Assembly (NCBI GenBank): GCA_902536485.1 | Contig: CACAXP010000007.1 | Location: 1 to 39,755, forward strand | DNA: 39,755 nucleotides | Direction of reading: 5' to 3' | DNA from: an uncultured Alphaproteobacteria bacterium | GTDB taxonomy: Bacteria > Pseudomonadota > Alphaproteobacteria > Methylaequorales > Methylaequoraceae | Shown: positions 9,462 to 19,734 of the stretch, in pieces | Position numbering within the stretch: the stretch's first letter is position 1 | How the letters are laid out: every line of letters begins with the position of its first letter | Notes under the pieces: generated by a model | Seen by the model: only the letters and a program-made list of their open reading frames with translations | Told to the model about the DNA's origin: nothing | The model's database searches: none | Made by a program: the position numbers and the translations under genes

Positions 9462-12099
9462 GTTTGGCCACAGAAACTACTCTTTCATCATCAGAAACAT
9501 TAAATAACGTAACACCTTGAGTTTGTCTTCCTGCTATTCTTATATCATTAACAGGACATCTAATTAGCTTGCCTTTATCTGTAACAAGCATCAACTGATC
9601 TTTATCTGTGATTGGAAAGGAGGCAACCACTTCATTTCCATTTCTCTCTGTAAGTTGCATATTAGCAATTCCAACTCCACCACGACTTGTTTTTCTATAC
9701 TCATAAGAAGAGCTTCTTTTCCCAAAACCCTTATCAGTTACACTTAAGATAAATTCCTCATTTTCTTTTAGCAAAGAGTATTTTTTTTCGTCAAGAATCT
9801 CTCTTTCAATTTTTTCATTTTTTCTTTCAGCAGAGCAGATTTTTAAATATTCATCCCGTTCTTCTACAACAAAATCAAAACCGTTAAGTATAGCGAGTGA
9901 AATAATTGAATCTGTATTTGAGAGTTTCACTCCTCTTACTCCAACAGAGGAACGACCAGAAAATACTCTCAAATCTTTACAGGAAAAACGAACACATTTT
10001 CCTAAACGCGTTGACATAAAAATATTTTCTTTATCTGAGCATACCACAACATTTACGAGACTATCTTTTTCTTTAAGTTTCATAGCAATTTTTCCATTTG
10101 CATTTATGTTATGGAAATCATTTAATTTGTTTCTTCTAATATTACCTAAAGAAGTAGCAAAAATAATATTATTCTTTTTATCAGACAGATTATATGGCAT
10201 TGTCGTTGTTATTTTTTCGCCAGATCTTAAAGGAAGCAAATTTACAAGAGCCTTTCCTTTTGAAGTCGGGCTTCCAGATGGAATCTTATGAGTTTTCAAT
10301 TTGTAGACAATACCCATGGATGAAAAAAATAATAGTGGAGTCAAAGTGTTAACGACGAATACTTCATTTACAAAATCTTCCTCTTTGGTAGTCATTCCTG
10401 CTCTTCCTTTACCACCTCTTTTTTGCGATCTGTAGGAGTTTAAGGGAACTCTTTTTATATAACCTGTATTAGTTAAAGTTACAACGACATCTTCAGAAGT
10501 TATAAGTGATTCATCATCAATAATTTCTTCACTATCAGAAATTTCTGTTTTTCTTGATGAATTAATTTTTGAATTTATTTCAATCAGTTCATTAGTAAGT
10601 TCAGAGTTTAATCTCTTAGGTGAAGACAGTATTTCAAGGTAATCCTCTATTAGTTTAACGCATTCATTCAGATCCTCTGAAAGCTTTGATCTTTCAAGAC
10701 TTGTTAGTCTACTCAATCTTATTTCTAAAATTGATCTAGCTTGAACATCAGATAGTTTAAAGAAGTTTTTCTCTACCAACGAATTATTATTCTCTGAATT
10801 GATAAAAGAAAGTATAAATTGATCTTTTGGAAGAGACCATTTTTGACTCAAGAGATTTTCCTTAGCCTCATTTGTATCTTTTGAAGACCTAATAATTTCA
10901 ATTACTTTGTCTATATTTTCTAAAGCTATAGAAAGTCCCAAAAGGACATGAGCCTTCTCTCTGGTTTTTTTTAAATGATACTTAGTTCTTTTAAAAATTA
11001 CATCCTTTCTGAATTCGACAAAAAGTTTTATTGATTTTTTTAAATTTAAAAGCTCAGGCACACCCTTATTAAGTGCTAGCATATTTATGCCAAAGGAGGT
11101 TTGGAGAGGGGTAAATTTAAACAATTGGTTAAGTATTACCTCTGCTTGAGCATCTCTTTTAAGATCTATTACTACCCGAACACCTTCTCTATTAGATTCA
11201 TCCCTTAGCTCCGAAATTCCTTCAATTATCTTGTCTCTTGAAACTTTGGCAATTGTTTCAATTAAATTTGATTTTTTAACTGCGAACGGAATCTCATTTA
11301 TTATTATTGAGCTTCTTCCTTTTTTTGTTGTTTCAATACTTGTCTTTCCCCTGATCAAAATTGAACCTTTTCCACTCAAATATGCACTTCGTATGCCTGA
11401 TTTTCCAACTATTATTCCACCAGTTGGAAAGTCTGGTCCATTTACATACTTAAGTAAATCATCATCTGATATCTCTGGGTCTTCTATAAATTTACAACAA
11501 GCATTTATTATTTCTGCGGGGCAATGTGGAGGAATTTTTGTAGCCATTCCAACCGCAATTCCTTCAGAACCATTTATTAATAAATTAGGAAATTCTGCAG
11601 GAAGTAATTCTGGTTCTAAAGTTGTTCCATCATAGTTTTCCTTGAATGCAACTGTCTCATTATTAATATCATTTACAAGGTAGGATGATATAGAAGAAAG
11701 CTTTGCTTCTGTATATCTCATTGCAGCGGCCGAGTCTCCATCCATGGAACCAAAGTTACCCTGTCCGTCAACGAGTGGAACTCTCATGCTAAATTCTTGA
11801 GCAAGCCTAACCATTGCATCATAAATTGCTGAATCTCCATGTGGATGATACTTACCCATGACATCTCCAACAATTCTAGCAGATTTTCTCGAGGGCTTTC
11901 CTGAAGTATAACCTGCTTCATTCATTGCGTAGATAATTCTTCTATGAACGGGTTTAAGACCATCACAAACATCAGGAAGTGCTCTTGAAACAATTACGCT
12001 CATAGCGTAATCTAAAAAAGAGTTCTCCATCTCCTTTTCAATGTCTACGCGTTCAGTGTTTTTAAAACTTGGTTCTTCAGGTGTAAAGTCGTCAATCAT
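9445..12099 (-). CDS. gyrA: DNA gyrase subunit A
   Basis: [53 protein letters not shown], GyrA box [13 protein letters not shown] (argues for gyrase rather than ParC). Confidence 0.97.
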   Translation of the reverse strand: MIDDFTPEEPSFKNTERVDIEKEMENSFLDYAMSVIVSRALPDVCDGLKPVHRRIIYAMNEAGYTSGKPSRKSARIVGDVMGKYHPHGDSAIYDAMVRLAQEFSMRVPLVDGQGNFGSMDGDSAAAMRYTEAKLSSISSYLVNDINNETVAFKENYDGTTLEPELLPAEFPNLLINGSEGIAVGMATKIPPHCPAEIINACCKFIEDPEISDDDLLKYVNGPDFPTGGIIVGKSGIRSAYLSGKGSILIRGKTSIETTKKGRSSIIINEIPFAVKKSNLIETIAKVSRDKIIEGISELRDESNREGVRVVIDLKRDAQAEVILNQLFKFTPLQTSFGINMLALNKGVPELLNLKKSIKLFVEFRKDVIFKRTKYHLKKTREKAHVLLGLSIALENIDKVIEIIRSSKDTNEAKENLLSQKWSLPKDQFILSFINSENNNSLVEKNFFKLSDVQARSILEIRLSRLTSLERSKLSEDLNECVKLIEDYLEILSSPKRLNSELTNELIEINSKINSSRKTEISDSEEIIDDESLITSEDVVVTLTNTGYIKRVPLNSYRSQKRGGKGRAGMTTKEEDFVNEVFVVNTLTPLLFFSSMGIVYKLKTHKIPSGSPTSKGKALVNLLPLRSGEKITTTMPYNLSDKKNNIIFATSLGNIRRNKLNDFHNINANGKIAMKLKEKDSLVNVVVCSDKENIFMSTRLGKCVRFSCKDLRVFSGRSSVGVRGVKLSNTDSIISLAILNGFDFVVEERDEYLKICSAERKNEKIEREILDEKKYSLLKENEEFILSVTDKGFGKRSSSYEYRKTSRGGVGIANMQLTERNGNEVVASFPITDKDQLMLVTDKGKLIRCPVNDIRIAGRQTQGVTLFNVSDDERVVSVAKLEENE

Positions 12100-12105
12100 A
12101 TTATA

Positions 12106-12570
12106 CTAAAAAGGGACCTCGTCTTCGACATCAATGCTATCAAAATCCGATGTAACATTTTTATCTGCTGTAGAATTGTCAAGACTAGGCGAAGATAATT
12201 CATTTATATCAGAGTTATTTCTGTTATCTACCATTGTCAGGGTTGTATTATAGCCTTGAAGAACAACCTCTGAAATATTTTTTTCCATACCAGTTTGGTC
12301 TGTATATTTTCTATTCCTTAACTGACCTTCAATATAAATGAGTGAACCTTTTTTAAGATATTTTTCTGCAATTTCGGATAAACCTGGAGAAAATATAACT
12401 ATCTTATGCCATTCTGTTCTATCTTTTTTTTCATTTGTATTTTTATCCTTCCAAGTTTCACTTGTAGCGATAGAAAACCTTGCTATTTTGTTACCCTCTT
12501 GAGATACTCTAACTTCGGGGTCAGCACCCAATCTTCCCAACAATATAACTTTGTTTATTGAACCTGCCAT
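12106..12570 (-). CDS. ssb: single-stranded DNA-binding protein
   Basis: SINKVILLGRLGADPEVR...WHKIVIFSPGLSEIAEKYLKKGSLIYIEGQLRNRKYTDQTG; C-terminal acidic tip DVEDEVPF. Confidence 0.97.
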   Translation of the reverse strand: MAGSINKVILLGRLGADPEVRVSQEGNKIARFSIATSETWKDKNTNEKKDRTEWHKIVIFSPGLSEIAEKYLKKGSLIYIEGQLRNRKYTDQTGMEKNISEVVLQGYNTTLTMVDNRNNSDINELSSPSLDNSTADKNVTSDFDSIDVEDEVPF

Positions 12571-12621
12571 ACTAATTAGCTAAATAATAACATATTATAA
12601 ATTTATAAACTATCTGAAAAC

Positions 12622-15456
12622 ATGAAAAAGGTGAGTAAAAAATTATTAGTAGATTGTATTAAAATTATTGGTGCAAGACAACATAACCTTAAAAATATTA
12701 ATTTACAAATTCCAAAAAATCAATTTGTAGTTATTACTGGCTTGTCAGGTTCAGGGAAATCATCATTAGCATTTGATACCATTTATGCAGAGGGACAAAG
12801 AAGATATGTTGAAAGCTTATCATCATATGCTCGACAATTTTTAAATATGATGGAAAAACCTGATGTCGATTTAATTGAGGGGTTATCTCCTTCAATATCA
12901 ATAGATCAAAAAACTACATCCAAAAATCCACGATCGACTGTTGGAACAGTTACGGAAATTTATGACTATTTTAGAGTTTTATTTGCAAGAATTGGGAAAC
13001 CATATTCTCCCGAGACAGGAAAAGAAATCAAATCCATGAGTGTTCAAGAAATAATTGACGATTTTTTCAAATTAGAAAAAAAAAGCTTTTACTATCTTCT
13101 TTCACCTATTGTGAGAAATAGAAAAGGTGAATTTAAAAAAGAATTATCAGACCTGATTAAAAAAGGATATATAAGATTTAGAATTGATGATGAAATTTAC
13201 ACATCAGAAAATTTACCTACCTTAAAAAAAAACTTTAAACATAATATAGAAGTTGTTGTAGATAGAATTCAGATTGATGAAAAATATAAATCCAGAATTT
13301 CTCAATCTATTGAGACTGCATTAAATCTATCTGATGGAATAATTTATTTCTATGATGTTGAAAATTCAATTAATCATATTTTTTCTTCGAGATTTTCTTG
13401 TCCAATATCAGGCTTCACTATTGAAGAGATTGAACCAAGGCTATTTTCTTTCAATAGTCCTAATGGTGCGTGTAATGAATGTGATGGTCTAGGTTTCAAA
13501 GAAAAGTTTGATCCAGATCTGATTATTGGAAACGAAAATCTATCAATGATCGAAGGAGTAATATTACCTTGGAACAAAAATAATCAATTTTATAAAGATC
13601 TTATATTAGAGGTATGTAAGCATTGTTCAGTTAATCCAAGAGAAAAATGGAAGGAAATATTAAAAGATAAAAAAAAGCTGATTATGTTTGGAGACTCAAA
13701 AAACCTGAGTTTCTTTAATTCATATAATGGCTGGAATTATAATGAAGAATATTTAGGCGTAATTGGGTTTTTAGAAAAAAAACTTAAAAGATCTGATATG
13801 TGGCAAAGGGAAGAACTAGGCAAATATATGAATAAGTTTTCGTGTGAAGCTTGCTCCGGTACCAGATTGAAAAAAGAAGCCCTGGCAGTTAAAATTAATA
13901 AAAAACATATATTTGATATTACAAAATTATCAATTGATAAAGCTTTGAATTGGTTCAGAGAATTGGAAGAAAATTTATCGGAATATCAAAAAATTATTTC
14001 ATCAAGAATTGTAAAAGAAATAATTGATCGTCTTTCTTTTTTAAATAACGTTGGTTTAAGTTATTTACAACTTTCAAGAAGTTCTACAACATTATCTGGG
14101 GGTGAAAGTCAAAGAATTAGACTTGCATCACAAATTGGCTCTGGGTTAACAGGAGTTTTATATGTTTTAGATGAGCCCTCGATTGGTCTTCATCAAAGAG
14201 ACAATAAAAAATTAATCAAAACTTTAAAAAAACTAAGAGATCTAGGTAATTCTGTAATTGTAGTAGAACATGATGAAGAAACAATTCGTGCCTCAGACTA
14301 TATTATTGATATAGGCCTTGAAGCAGGAATAAATGGTGGAAATGTTATTGCAGAAGGAAATTTAGATCAATTAATAAAAAATAAAAAGAGCATTACTGCT
14401 AAATATTTATCTAATGAATTAGACGTAAAAATTTCGAAAAGAAGAAATTTAAGGCTTGATAAGTTTATACAAATAACAGGAGCAAGAGGAAATAATTTAA
14501 AAAATATAGATATAAAGTTTCCTTTAAATAATTTTATATGCATTAGTGGTGTGTCAGGTGGTGGAAAATCTTCATTAGTAATCGAGACTCTTTATAAAGC
14601 TCTATCAAAAAAAATTAATGGCTCTAATTTAAAATCCCTTCCATTTGATTCATTAGCTGGGGATGAGTTAGTGGATAAAATTATTGAGATTGACCAAAGT
14701 CCCATTGGAAGAACACCCAGATCAAATCCTGCAACGTATACCGGCTGCTTTACATTTATACGAGATTGGTATGCAAACCTTCCAGACTCAAAAATGCGAG
14801 GATATAAACCAGGCAGGTTTTCATTTAATGTAAAAGGTGGAAGATGTGAAAACTGTCAAGGTGACGGTATGATTAGGATTGAAATGCATTTTCTAGCTGA
14901 TGTATTTGTTAAATGTGACCTTTGCAAAGGTAATAGGTTTAATAGAGAAACATTAGAAATTAAGTTTAAAAATAAAAATATAAGTGATGTTTTAAAAATG
15001 ACGGTGGATGAGGGTCTAATTTTTTTTAAAGCGATACCTTCAATTTCTTCAAAACTAAAAACACTTAAAGATGTTGGTTTGGGATATATTCAAATAGGTC
15101 AATCAGCGACAACACTCTCAGGAGGAGAAGCGCAGAGAATTAAATTAGCAAAAGAATTATCCAAAAGATCGACTGGAAAAACAATTTATATTTTAGATGA
15201 ACCCACAACTGGCTTACATACTCACGACGTTAGTAAACTTTTAGAAATTTTACATAGTTTTGTTGATAAGAAAAATACTGTTGTTGTAATTGAACATAAC
15301 CTCGATGTAATTAAATCTTCAGATTGGGTAATTGATCTGGGTCCTGAAGGTGGAGAAAAAGGAGGATTTGTTCTCTTTGAAGGAACAGTGGATGATTTAT
15401 TAAAAAAAGAAAAAAACGATACAGCCTCATGCTTAAAAACGTTTATAAAAAAATGA
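12622..15456 (+). CDS. uvrA: excinuclease ABC subunit A
   Basis: 944 aa; two ABC modules (ITGLSGSGKSSLAFDT; ISGVSGGGKSSLVIET), two TTLSGGE signatures, C-terminal zinc module CENCQGDG...CDLCKGNRF. Confidence 0.98.
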   Translation: MKKVSKKLLVDCIKIIGARQHNLKNINLQIPKNQFVVITGLSGSGKSSLAFDTIYAEGQRRYVESLSSYARQFLNMMEKPDVDLIEGLSPSISIDQKTTSKNPRSTVGTVTEIYDYFRVLFARIGKPYSPETGKEIKSMSVQEIIDDFFKLEKKSFYYLLSPIVRNRKGEFKKELSDLIKKGYIRFRIDDEIYTSENLPTLKKNFKHNIEVVVDRIQIDEKYKSRISQSIETALNLSDGIIYFYDVENSINHIFSSRFSCPISGFTIEEIEPRLFSFNSPNGACNECDGLGFKEKFDPDLIIGNENLSMIEGVILPWNKNNQFYKDLILEVCKHCSVNPREKWKEILKDKKKLIMFGDSKNLSFFNSYNGWNYNEEYLGVIGFLEKKLKRSDMWQREELGKYMNKFSCEACSGTRLKKEALAVKINKKHIFDITKLSIDKALNWFRELEENLSEYQKIISSRIVKEIIDRLSFLNNVGLSYLQLSRSSTTLSGGESQRIRLASQIGSGLTGVLYVLDEPSIGLHQRDNKKLIKTLKKLRDLGNSVIVVEHDEETIRASDYIIDIGLEAGINGGNVIAEGNLDQLIKNKKSITAKYLSNELDVKISKRRNLRLDKFIQITGARGNNLKNIDIKFPLNNFICISGVSGGGKSSLVIETLYKALSKKINGSNLKSLPFDSLAGDELVDKIIEIDQSPIGRTPRSNPATYTGCFTFIRDWYANLPDSKMRGYKPGRFSFNVKGGRCENCQGDGMIRIEMHFLADVFVKCDLCKGNRFNRETLEIKFKNKNISDVLKMTVDEGLIFFKAIPSISSKLKTLKDVGLGYIQIGQSATTLSGGEAQRIKLAKELSKRSTGKTIYILDEPTTGLHTHDVSKLLEILHSFVDKKNTVVVIEHNLDVIKSSDWVIDLGPEGGEKGGFVLFEGTVDDLLKKEKNDTASCLKTFIKK

Positions 15457-15467
15457 TTATTTTTTTA
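15446..15467. terminator. A/T-only inverted repeat straddling the two convergent stop codons (possible bidirectional terminator)
   Basis: TAAAAAAAT-GATT-ATTTTTTTA, 9-bp perfect arms; uvrA TGA is 15454..15456 and the opposite ORF stop begins at 15457. Confidence 0.35.
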
Positions 15468-15687
15468 ATCTCTCTCTTGCTGCTTTAATAATTGGATGTT
15501 CCTCTGCCGAAACCTCTTTTTTGGGCTGTTCATAATTTTTTTTTTGTCTTTTATACAAATAGAAATTCAGACATATTAATAAAGTTAAAATTAAATAAGA
15601 AATTCTATTGTCAAAATTGAATGATAAATACAACAAAAGATTTGATACAAACACCATTAATAAAAAAAATATTACTAGCAAATTCAT
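15457..15687 (-). CDS. small hypothetical membrane protein (about two TM helices, basic C-terminus HPIIKAARERLKK)
   Basis: 76-aa ORF; start overlaps the stop of the upstream 199-aa ORF by 4 nt, suggesting translational coupling. Confidence 0.6.
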   Translation of the reverse strand: MNLLVIFFLLMVFVSNLLLYLSFNFDNRISYLILTLLICLNFYLYKRQKKNYEQPKKEVSAEEHPIIKAARERLKK

Positions 15688-16283
15688 CTTTTTATAAGTT
15701 CCTTTAGTAAATTAAATAAATATTGAAACTTTGAAACTTTTGTAAAATTAAAATCACACTTTTTAAAAAAAAAATCAATAAACACACTTTCTGCTATATC
15801 AACTGTTTTTTTAGTTTTAAATAAAATTTCTTTATATTTTTTTATTTCGTTAATTTTAGAAATGTAAAAAAAATTTAAAATTTGAAATTCACAGGATGTT
15901 GAGAATTTTTCATTTGTTAAAATTATAATTTTGTTAAAGGTAGAATTAAATTTTTTAAAAGTTTTTATAAAGTTCTTTTTATCAGAAAAATTGTTAACTT
16001 TTGAAAAATCCTGTAGTAGGTTAATTAGATATTTTTTTATTTTTTTATTATCTAATAAAGGTTTCAAATTAGATAAAGACTTATCTATTTGTCCAGATTT
16101 TGTAAATTGATCATATAACCACTTCAATTTTATGTTTGATAAAAAGACTTCGTTTTTAACTGCGTAAGTTTTAAACAGCATGTTTTCCAAAAAAAATAAG
16201 CTTTGTACAATTTTATTTTTTTTAAAATAAAAGTTGACTTGAATTTTTCGAACAAAAAAAAGATCTCTTGAATTAATTATCAC
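15684..16283 (-). CDS. putative, strongly diverged squalene/phytoene-synthase-superfamily (NDUFAF6-like) protein
   Basis: N-terminus SRDLFFVRKIQVNFYFKKNKIVQSLFFLENMLFKTYAVKNEVFLSNIKLKWLYDQFTKSG follows the pattern of alphaproteobacterial COG1562/NDUFAF6-like proteins (DRD...LFAP...ALFAFN.E......P..G.IRLQWWRD.L); location near secDF fits remembered synteny. ORF is secure, family is inference. Confidence 0.5.
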   Translation of the reverse strand: MIINSRDLFFVRKIQVNFYFKKNKIVQSLFFLENMLFKTYAVKNEVFLSNIKLKWLYDQFTKSGQIDKSLSNLKPLLDNKKIKKYLINLLQDFSKVNNFSDKKNFIKTFKKFNSTFNKIIILTNEKFSTSCEFQILNFFYISKINEIKKYKEILFKTKKTVDIAESVFIDFFFKKCDFNFTKVSKFQYLFNLLKELIKR

Positions 16284-16323
16284 TTGAACCTATAAATATT
16301 ATTATATTAATCTTGGGAGTTTT

Positions 16324-16917
16324 ATGTCTAATATTTTATCATCATTGTTAAAAACCGTTATCAGCGGTTTTATATTACTTTTTTTAATTATGCTAATCAT
16401 TTCTTCAACATCTGAACTTTATTTTGATTACTCATATTTATCTTTCTTTTTTAGATGGATACATGTTCTTTCAGGTGTTATGTGGATTGGTTTGTTATGG
16501 TATTTTAATTTTGTTCAAATTCCAAGTATGCCGAATATCCCTAATGAACAAAAGCCAGCTATTTCAAAGTTTATTGCACCAGAAGCTCTATTTTGGTTTC
16601 GCTGGGCTGCATTAGCAACGTTGATTACGGGGTTAATACTAGCGCACATTAACGGATATCTTCACGATGCCCTAACCCTTGATACTTCAGATGGAAAAAA
16701 TCTTATGATTGGTATTGGTATGTGGTTAGGTACTATAATGGCATTTAACGTATGGGGAGTAATTTGGCCTAATCAAAAAAAAGCTTTGGGCATTGTAGAG
16801 GCCTCAGCAGAACAAAAAGCAGCATCTGCTAAAAAAGCAATGTTATTTTCTAGAACAAACACCTTATTATCAATACCTATGCTATATTGTATGGTAGGAG
16901 CGCAAAACCTTTATTGA
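16324..16917 (+). CDS. PuuD/urate-oxidase-N-terminal-type integral membrane protein (no cytochrome c domain)
   Basis: 197 aa; FRWIHVLSGVMWIGLLWYFNFVQIP, EALFWFRWAALATLITGLILA, MIGIGMWLGTIMAFNVWGVIWPNQKKALG match the PuuD membrane domain; no CxxCH. Confidence 0.75.
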   Translation: MSNILSSLLKTVISGFILLFLIMLIISSTSELYFDYSYLSFFFRWIHVLSGVMWIGLLWYFNFVQIPSMPNIPNEQKPAISKFIAPEALFWFRWAALATLITGLILAHINGYLHDALTLDTSDGKNLMIGIGMWLGTIMAFNVWGVIWPNQKKALGIVEASAEQKAASAKKAMLFSRTNTLLSIPMLYCMVGAQNLY

Positions 16918-17789
16918 TTTTGCTTAATTATTTTAAAACCTAATAAAGCTATAAGTGGGGAGGCTATAAATATAGACGAATATGTTCCTATTAAAACTCC
17001 CCACATCATTGCACTTACAAACCCTCTAACCACCTCTCCACCAAAGATATAAAGAGCTAATAAAGCCAATAATGTTGTTAATGAAGTCATAAGTGTTCTT
17101 GAAAGTGTTTGGTTAATTGATAAGTTAAGCAGTTCAGAAAAAGGAGACTCTTTTTTTGAAAGATTTTCTCTAATTCTATCAAAAACAACAACCGTATCAT
17201 TTATAGAATATCCGGCTATTGTAAGAATTGCAGCTATTGATGCTAAATTAAACTCTATTTGAGTTAAAGAAAAAAAACCTATTGTAGAAAGAACATCATG
17301 GAATAAAGCTACTAATGCACCTAGACCAAACTGCCATCCTGAAAACCTGAACCAGATGTACGAAAACATTGCAAGCAAAGAAAATAAAACAGCTTTAATA
17401 CCCATTATTTGAAGCTCTTTTCCAACTTTTGGTCCAACAAACTCAATTCTCCTATAATCAATTTCAGATGGTAATTCATTTTTAATATTGTTGATTAGAG
17501 CATTTTGTTCATCTTTCTTTTCAGAATTTTTTTCAATTCTTATTAAAACATTTTCAGGAGAACCAAATTCTTGAATTTCTACGTTTCCAACAGCCATACC
17601 AATTAATTTATCTCGTAAATCAGCTAAATTTGGAGGAGTCGCAAAATTTGCTTCAATTAAAATACCTCCTTTAAAGTCAATTCCTAAATTAAGATTGTCT
17701 TTTATAAAAAGAAATACAGAAAATAGAATTAAGAAAAAAGAGAAAATAAAAGCTGATATTCTATATTTATAAAAATTAATTATTTTCAT
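16911..17789 (-). CDS. secF: protein translocase subunit SecF
   Basis: LGIDFKGGILIE, VGKELQIMGIKAVLFSLLAMFSYIWFRF, AGYSINDTVVVFDRIREN. Confidence 0.97.
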   Translation of the reverse strand: MKIINFYKYRISAFIFSFFLILFSVFLFIKDNLNLGIDFKGGILIEANFATPPNLADLRDKLIGMAVGNVEIQEFGSPENVLIRIEKNSEKKDEQNALINNIKNELPSEIDYRRIEFVGPKVGKELQIMGIKAVLFSLLAMFSYIWFRFSGWQFGLGALVALFHDVLSTIGFFSLTQIEFNLASIAAILTIAGYSINDTVVVFDRIRENLSKKESPFSELLNLSINQTLSRTLMTSLTTLLALLALYIFGGEVVRGFVSAMMWGVLIGTYSSIFIASPLIALLGFKIIKQNQ

Positions 17790-19372
17790 GATATTTTTGT
17801 TAAAAAAAGTCTATTTGGTTTAAGTTTTACTACCCACAAACTAACAATTAACTTTGTTAAAATTAAGGCAGTGAACATAGAAGTTATAATTCCAATACTA
17901 AGGGTTACAGCGAAACCTTTGATTGGCCCCGAACCATAATTATAAAGAAGAAGAGCAGCAATCAAAGTTGTAAAATTAGCATCTAATATTGTCTTTAGAG
18001 CAAATTTGTATCCTAAATCTATCGAGTTTATTATTGACCTTCCCGACTTCAGCTCTTCCTTTATTCTTTCAAATACGAGAACATTTGCATCAACTGCCAT
18101 ACCCACAGTCAAAACTATTCCGGCTATACCAGGCATAGTTAAAGTTGCTTCAATAAGGCTTAAAAGTGAAATAAGTAATATAATATTAAATATTATTGCA
18201 AAATCAGCAATCAGACCAAAAATTCTATAACGAATAATCATAAATAAAATAATTAAAATAAAACCAACAATTAAAGCTTTTTTTCCAGCTTCGATAGAAT
18301 CTAAGCCTAAGCTAGGACCAACTGTTCGTTCCTCCAAAACTTCAATAGGGGCCGGAAGAGAACCAGCTCTTAATAAGACTGCTAAGTCATTAGCCGTCTC
18401 AGGAGAAAAATTACCACTTATATTCCCTTGTCCTCCTGTTATAGGTTCTCTAATCTGGGGTGCACTTATAACCTTATTATCTAAAAGAATAGCTAATCTT
18501 TGATAAACATTTTCTGTGGTTATTTTTGCAAATTTTTTACCTCCTTTTCTATCAAATTCAAAAGCAACAACATATTTTCCTGATTGAGCATCAACTGTGG
18601 CAGCAGCATTAACAAGATTATCACCAGTAAGTAAGATTCTCTTTTTAACTAAAAATTCTTTTTCGTATGCTGTTGGATCTGCATTTGAAACTCTGAATGT
18701 ACCCGGTGGAAGTTTTCCTCTTTGTTGAGCCAATTCAACCGTAGTTGGATCTAACAAATGAAAATTTAACTTTGCTGTTCTCCCAATAAGCGACCTAATC
18801 CTCTCTGGATCTTTAATACCAGGAAGTTGAACTATTATCCTTTTTTCACCTTGCTTCTGGATTACTGGTTCTTTAGTACCAGATTCGTCAACTCGTTTTC
18901 TTACAACCTCAATAGATTGATCAACAGTTTTGATATTTGAATCAATAATATATTCATCTGAAAAAGATAAATTTAACTTAGTCTGTTCAGTACTAATTTG
19001 AATACCTTTTTCAATATTTTCTCTGATACTTTTTCTTGCTAAGTCAACTTTTTCCTTATTGGTAATTGTAACGACAGCGCCACTTAATTTTGAGCCAAGG
19101 TTACTATATTTTATTTTTTGTTTTCTTAAGGCTGATCTAATGTCATCAACTAAATATTCAGATTTCTCTTTCAAAACAGACTTGGTATCTACTTCTAAAA
19201 GTAGATGGGATCCACCTTGAAGATCCAGACCAAGATTTACTTGTTTTTTAGATAAATAATTGGGTAAGGCTGTTACTTCCGTTTTATTAAAAAAGTTGGG
19301 ATACAAGAAATATATACCAGAAAGACAGACTAGAATAACAAAAAAAATTCTCCACTTATTCAAACTTAGCAT
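17786..19372 (-). CDS. secD: protein translocase subunit SecD
   Basis: LGLDLQGGSHLLLEVD, RVDESGTKEPVIQKQGEKRIIVQLPGIKDPERIRSLIGRTAKL, TVGMAVDANVLVFERIKEEL. Confidence 0.97.
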   Translation of the reverse strand: MLSLNKWRIFFVILVCLSGIYFLYPNFFNKTEVTALPNYLSKKQVNLGLDLQGGSHLLLEVDTKSVLKEKSEYLVDDIRSALRKQKIKYSNLGSKLSGAVVTITNKEKVDLARKSIRENIEKGIQISTEQTKLNLSFSDEYIIDSNIKTVDQSIEVVRKRVDESGTKEPVIQKQGEKRIIVQLPGIKDPERIRSLIGRTAKLNFHLLDPTTVELAQQRGKLPPGTFRVSNADPTAYEKEFLVKKRILLTGDNLVNAAATVDAQSGKYVVAFEFDRKGGKKFAKITTENVYQRLAILLDNKVISAPQIREPITGGQGNISGNFSPETANDLAVLLRAGSLPAPIEVLEERTVGPSLGLDSIEAGKKALIVGFILIILFMIIRYRIFGLIADFAIIFNIILLISLLSLIEATLTMPGIAGIVLTVGMAVDANVLVFERIKEELKSGRSIINSIDLGYKFALKTILDANFTTLIAALLLYNYGSGPIKGFAVTLSIGIITSMFTALILTKLIVSLWVVKLKPNRLFLTKIS

Positions 19373-19376
19373 AAAA

Positions 19377-19679
19377 CTACTTTTTATTTATAACATCAGC
19401 AACTGTAGACCTGTAAACAACAACATTTACGTTAGGTGCGATATCAACATTAAGTTTTTCACCTTCAGCTTTTGTAACTTTCGCAATAATTCCACCACTT
19501 GTAAGAATCTCATCGCCTTTTTTGATGGCTTCTAAAAGTATCTTATGCTCTTTTTGTTTTTTTTGCTGTGGTCTAATTAGTAAAAAATAAAAAACTAAGA
19601 AAATAAGAATTAATGGAATAAAAGAAGCAAACATTGAGGGCTGTTGAGCAGCAGATTGTGCATAAGCAGGATTAAACAT
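19377..19679 (-). CDS. yajC: preprotein translocase subunit YajC
   Basis: FIPLILIFLVFYFLLIRPQQKKQKEHKILLEAIKKGDEILTSGGIIAKV. Confidence 0.95.
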   Translation of the reverse strand: MFNPAYAQSAAQQPSMFASFIPLILIFLVFYFLLIRPQQKKQKEHKILLEAIKKGDEILTSGGIIAKVTKAEGEKLNVDIAPNVNVVVYRSTVADVINKK

Positions 19680-19734
19680 AAAACCTCTTGAAAAAAAAAA
19701 TTAATTAATAATACTTAACTTCATTATATTAAAA

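Noticed and set aside
11231-11635. 134-aa plus-strand ORF
   Set aside because: Lies entirely antisense to gyrA, whose reading frame is fully conserved; shadow ORF.
11800-11870. GyrA quinolone-resistance region checked for resistance substitutions
   Set aside because: [10 protein letters not shown] keeps the Ser and Asp at the usual positions; no resistance-type change seen.
13399-13410. UvrA first zinc module reads CPIS instead of CPIC
   Set aside because: Looked like loss of a zinc ligand, but I recall CPVSGF-type sequences as common in alphaproteobacterial UvrA, so probably a lineage trait.
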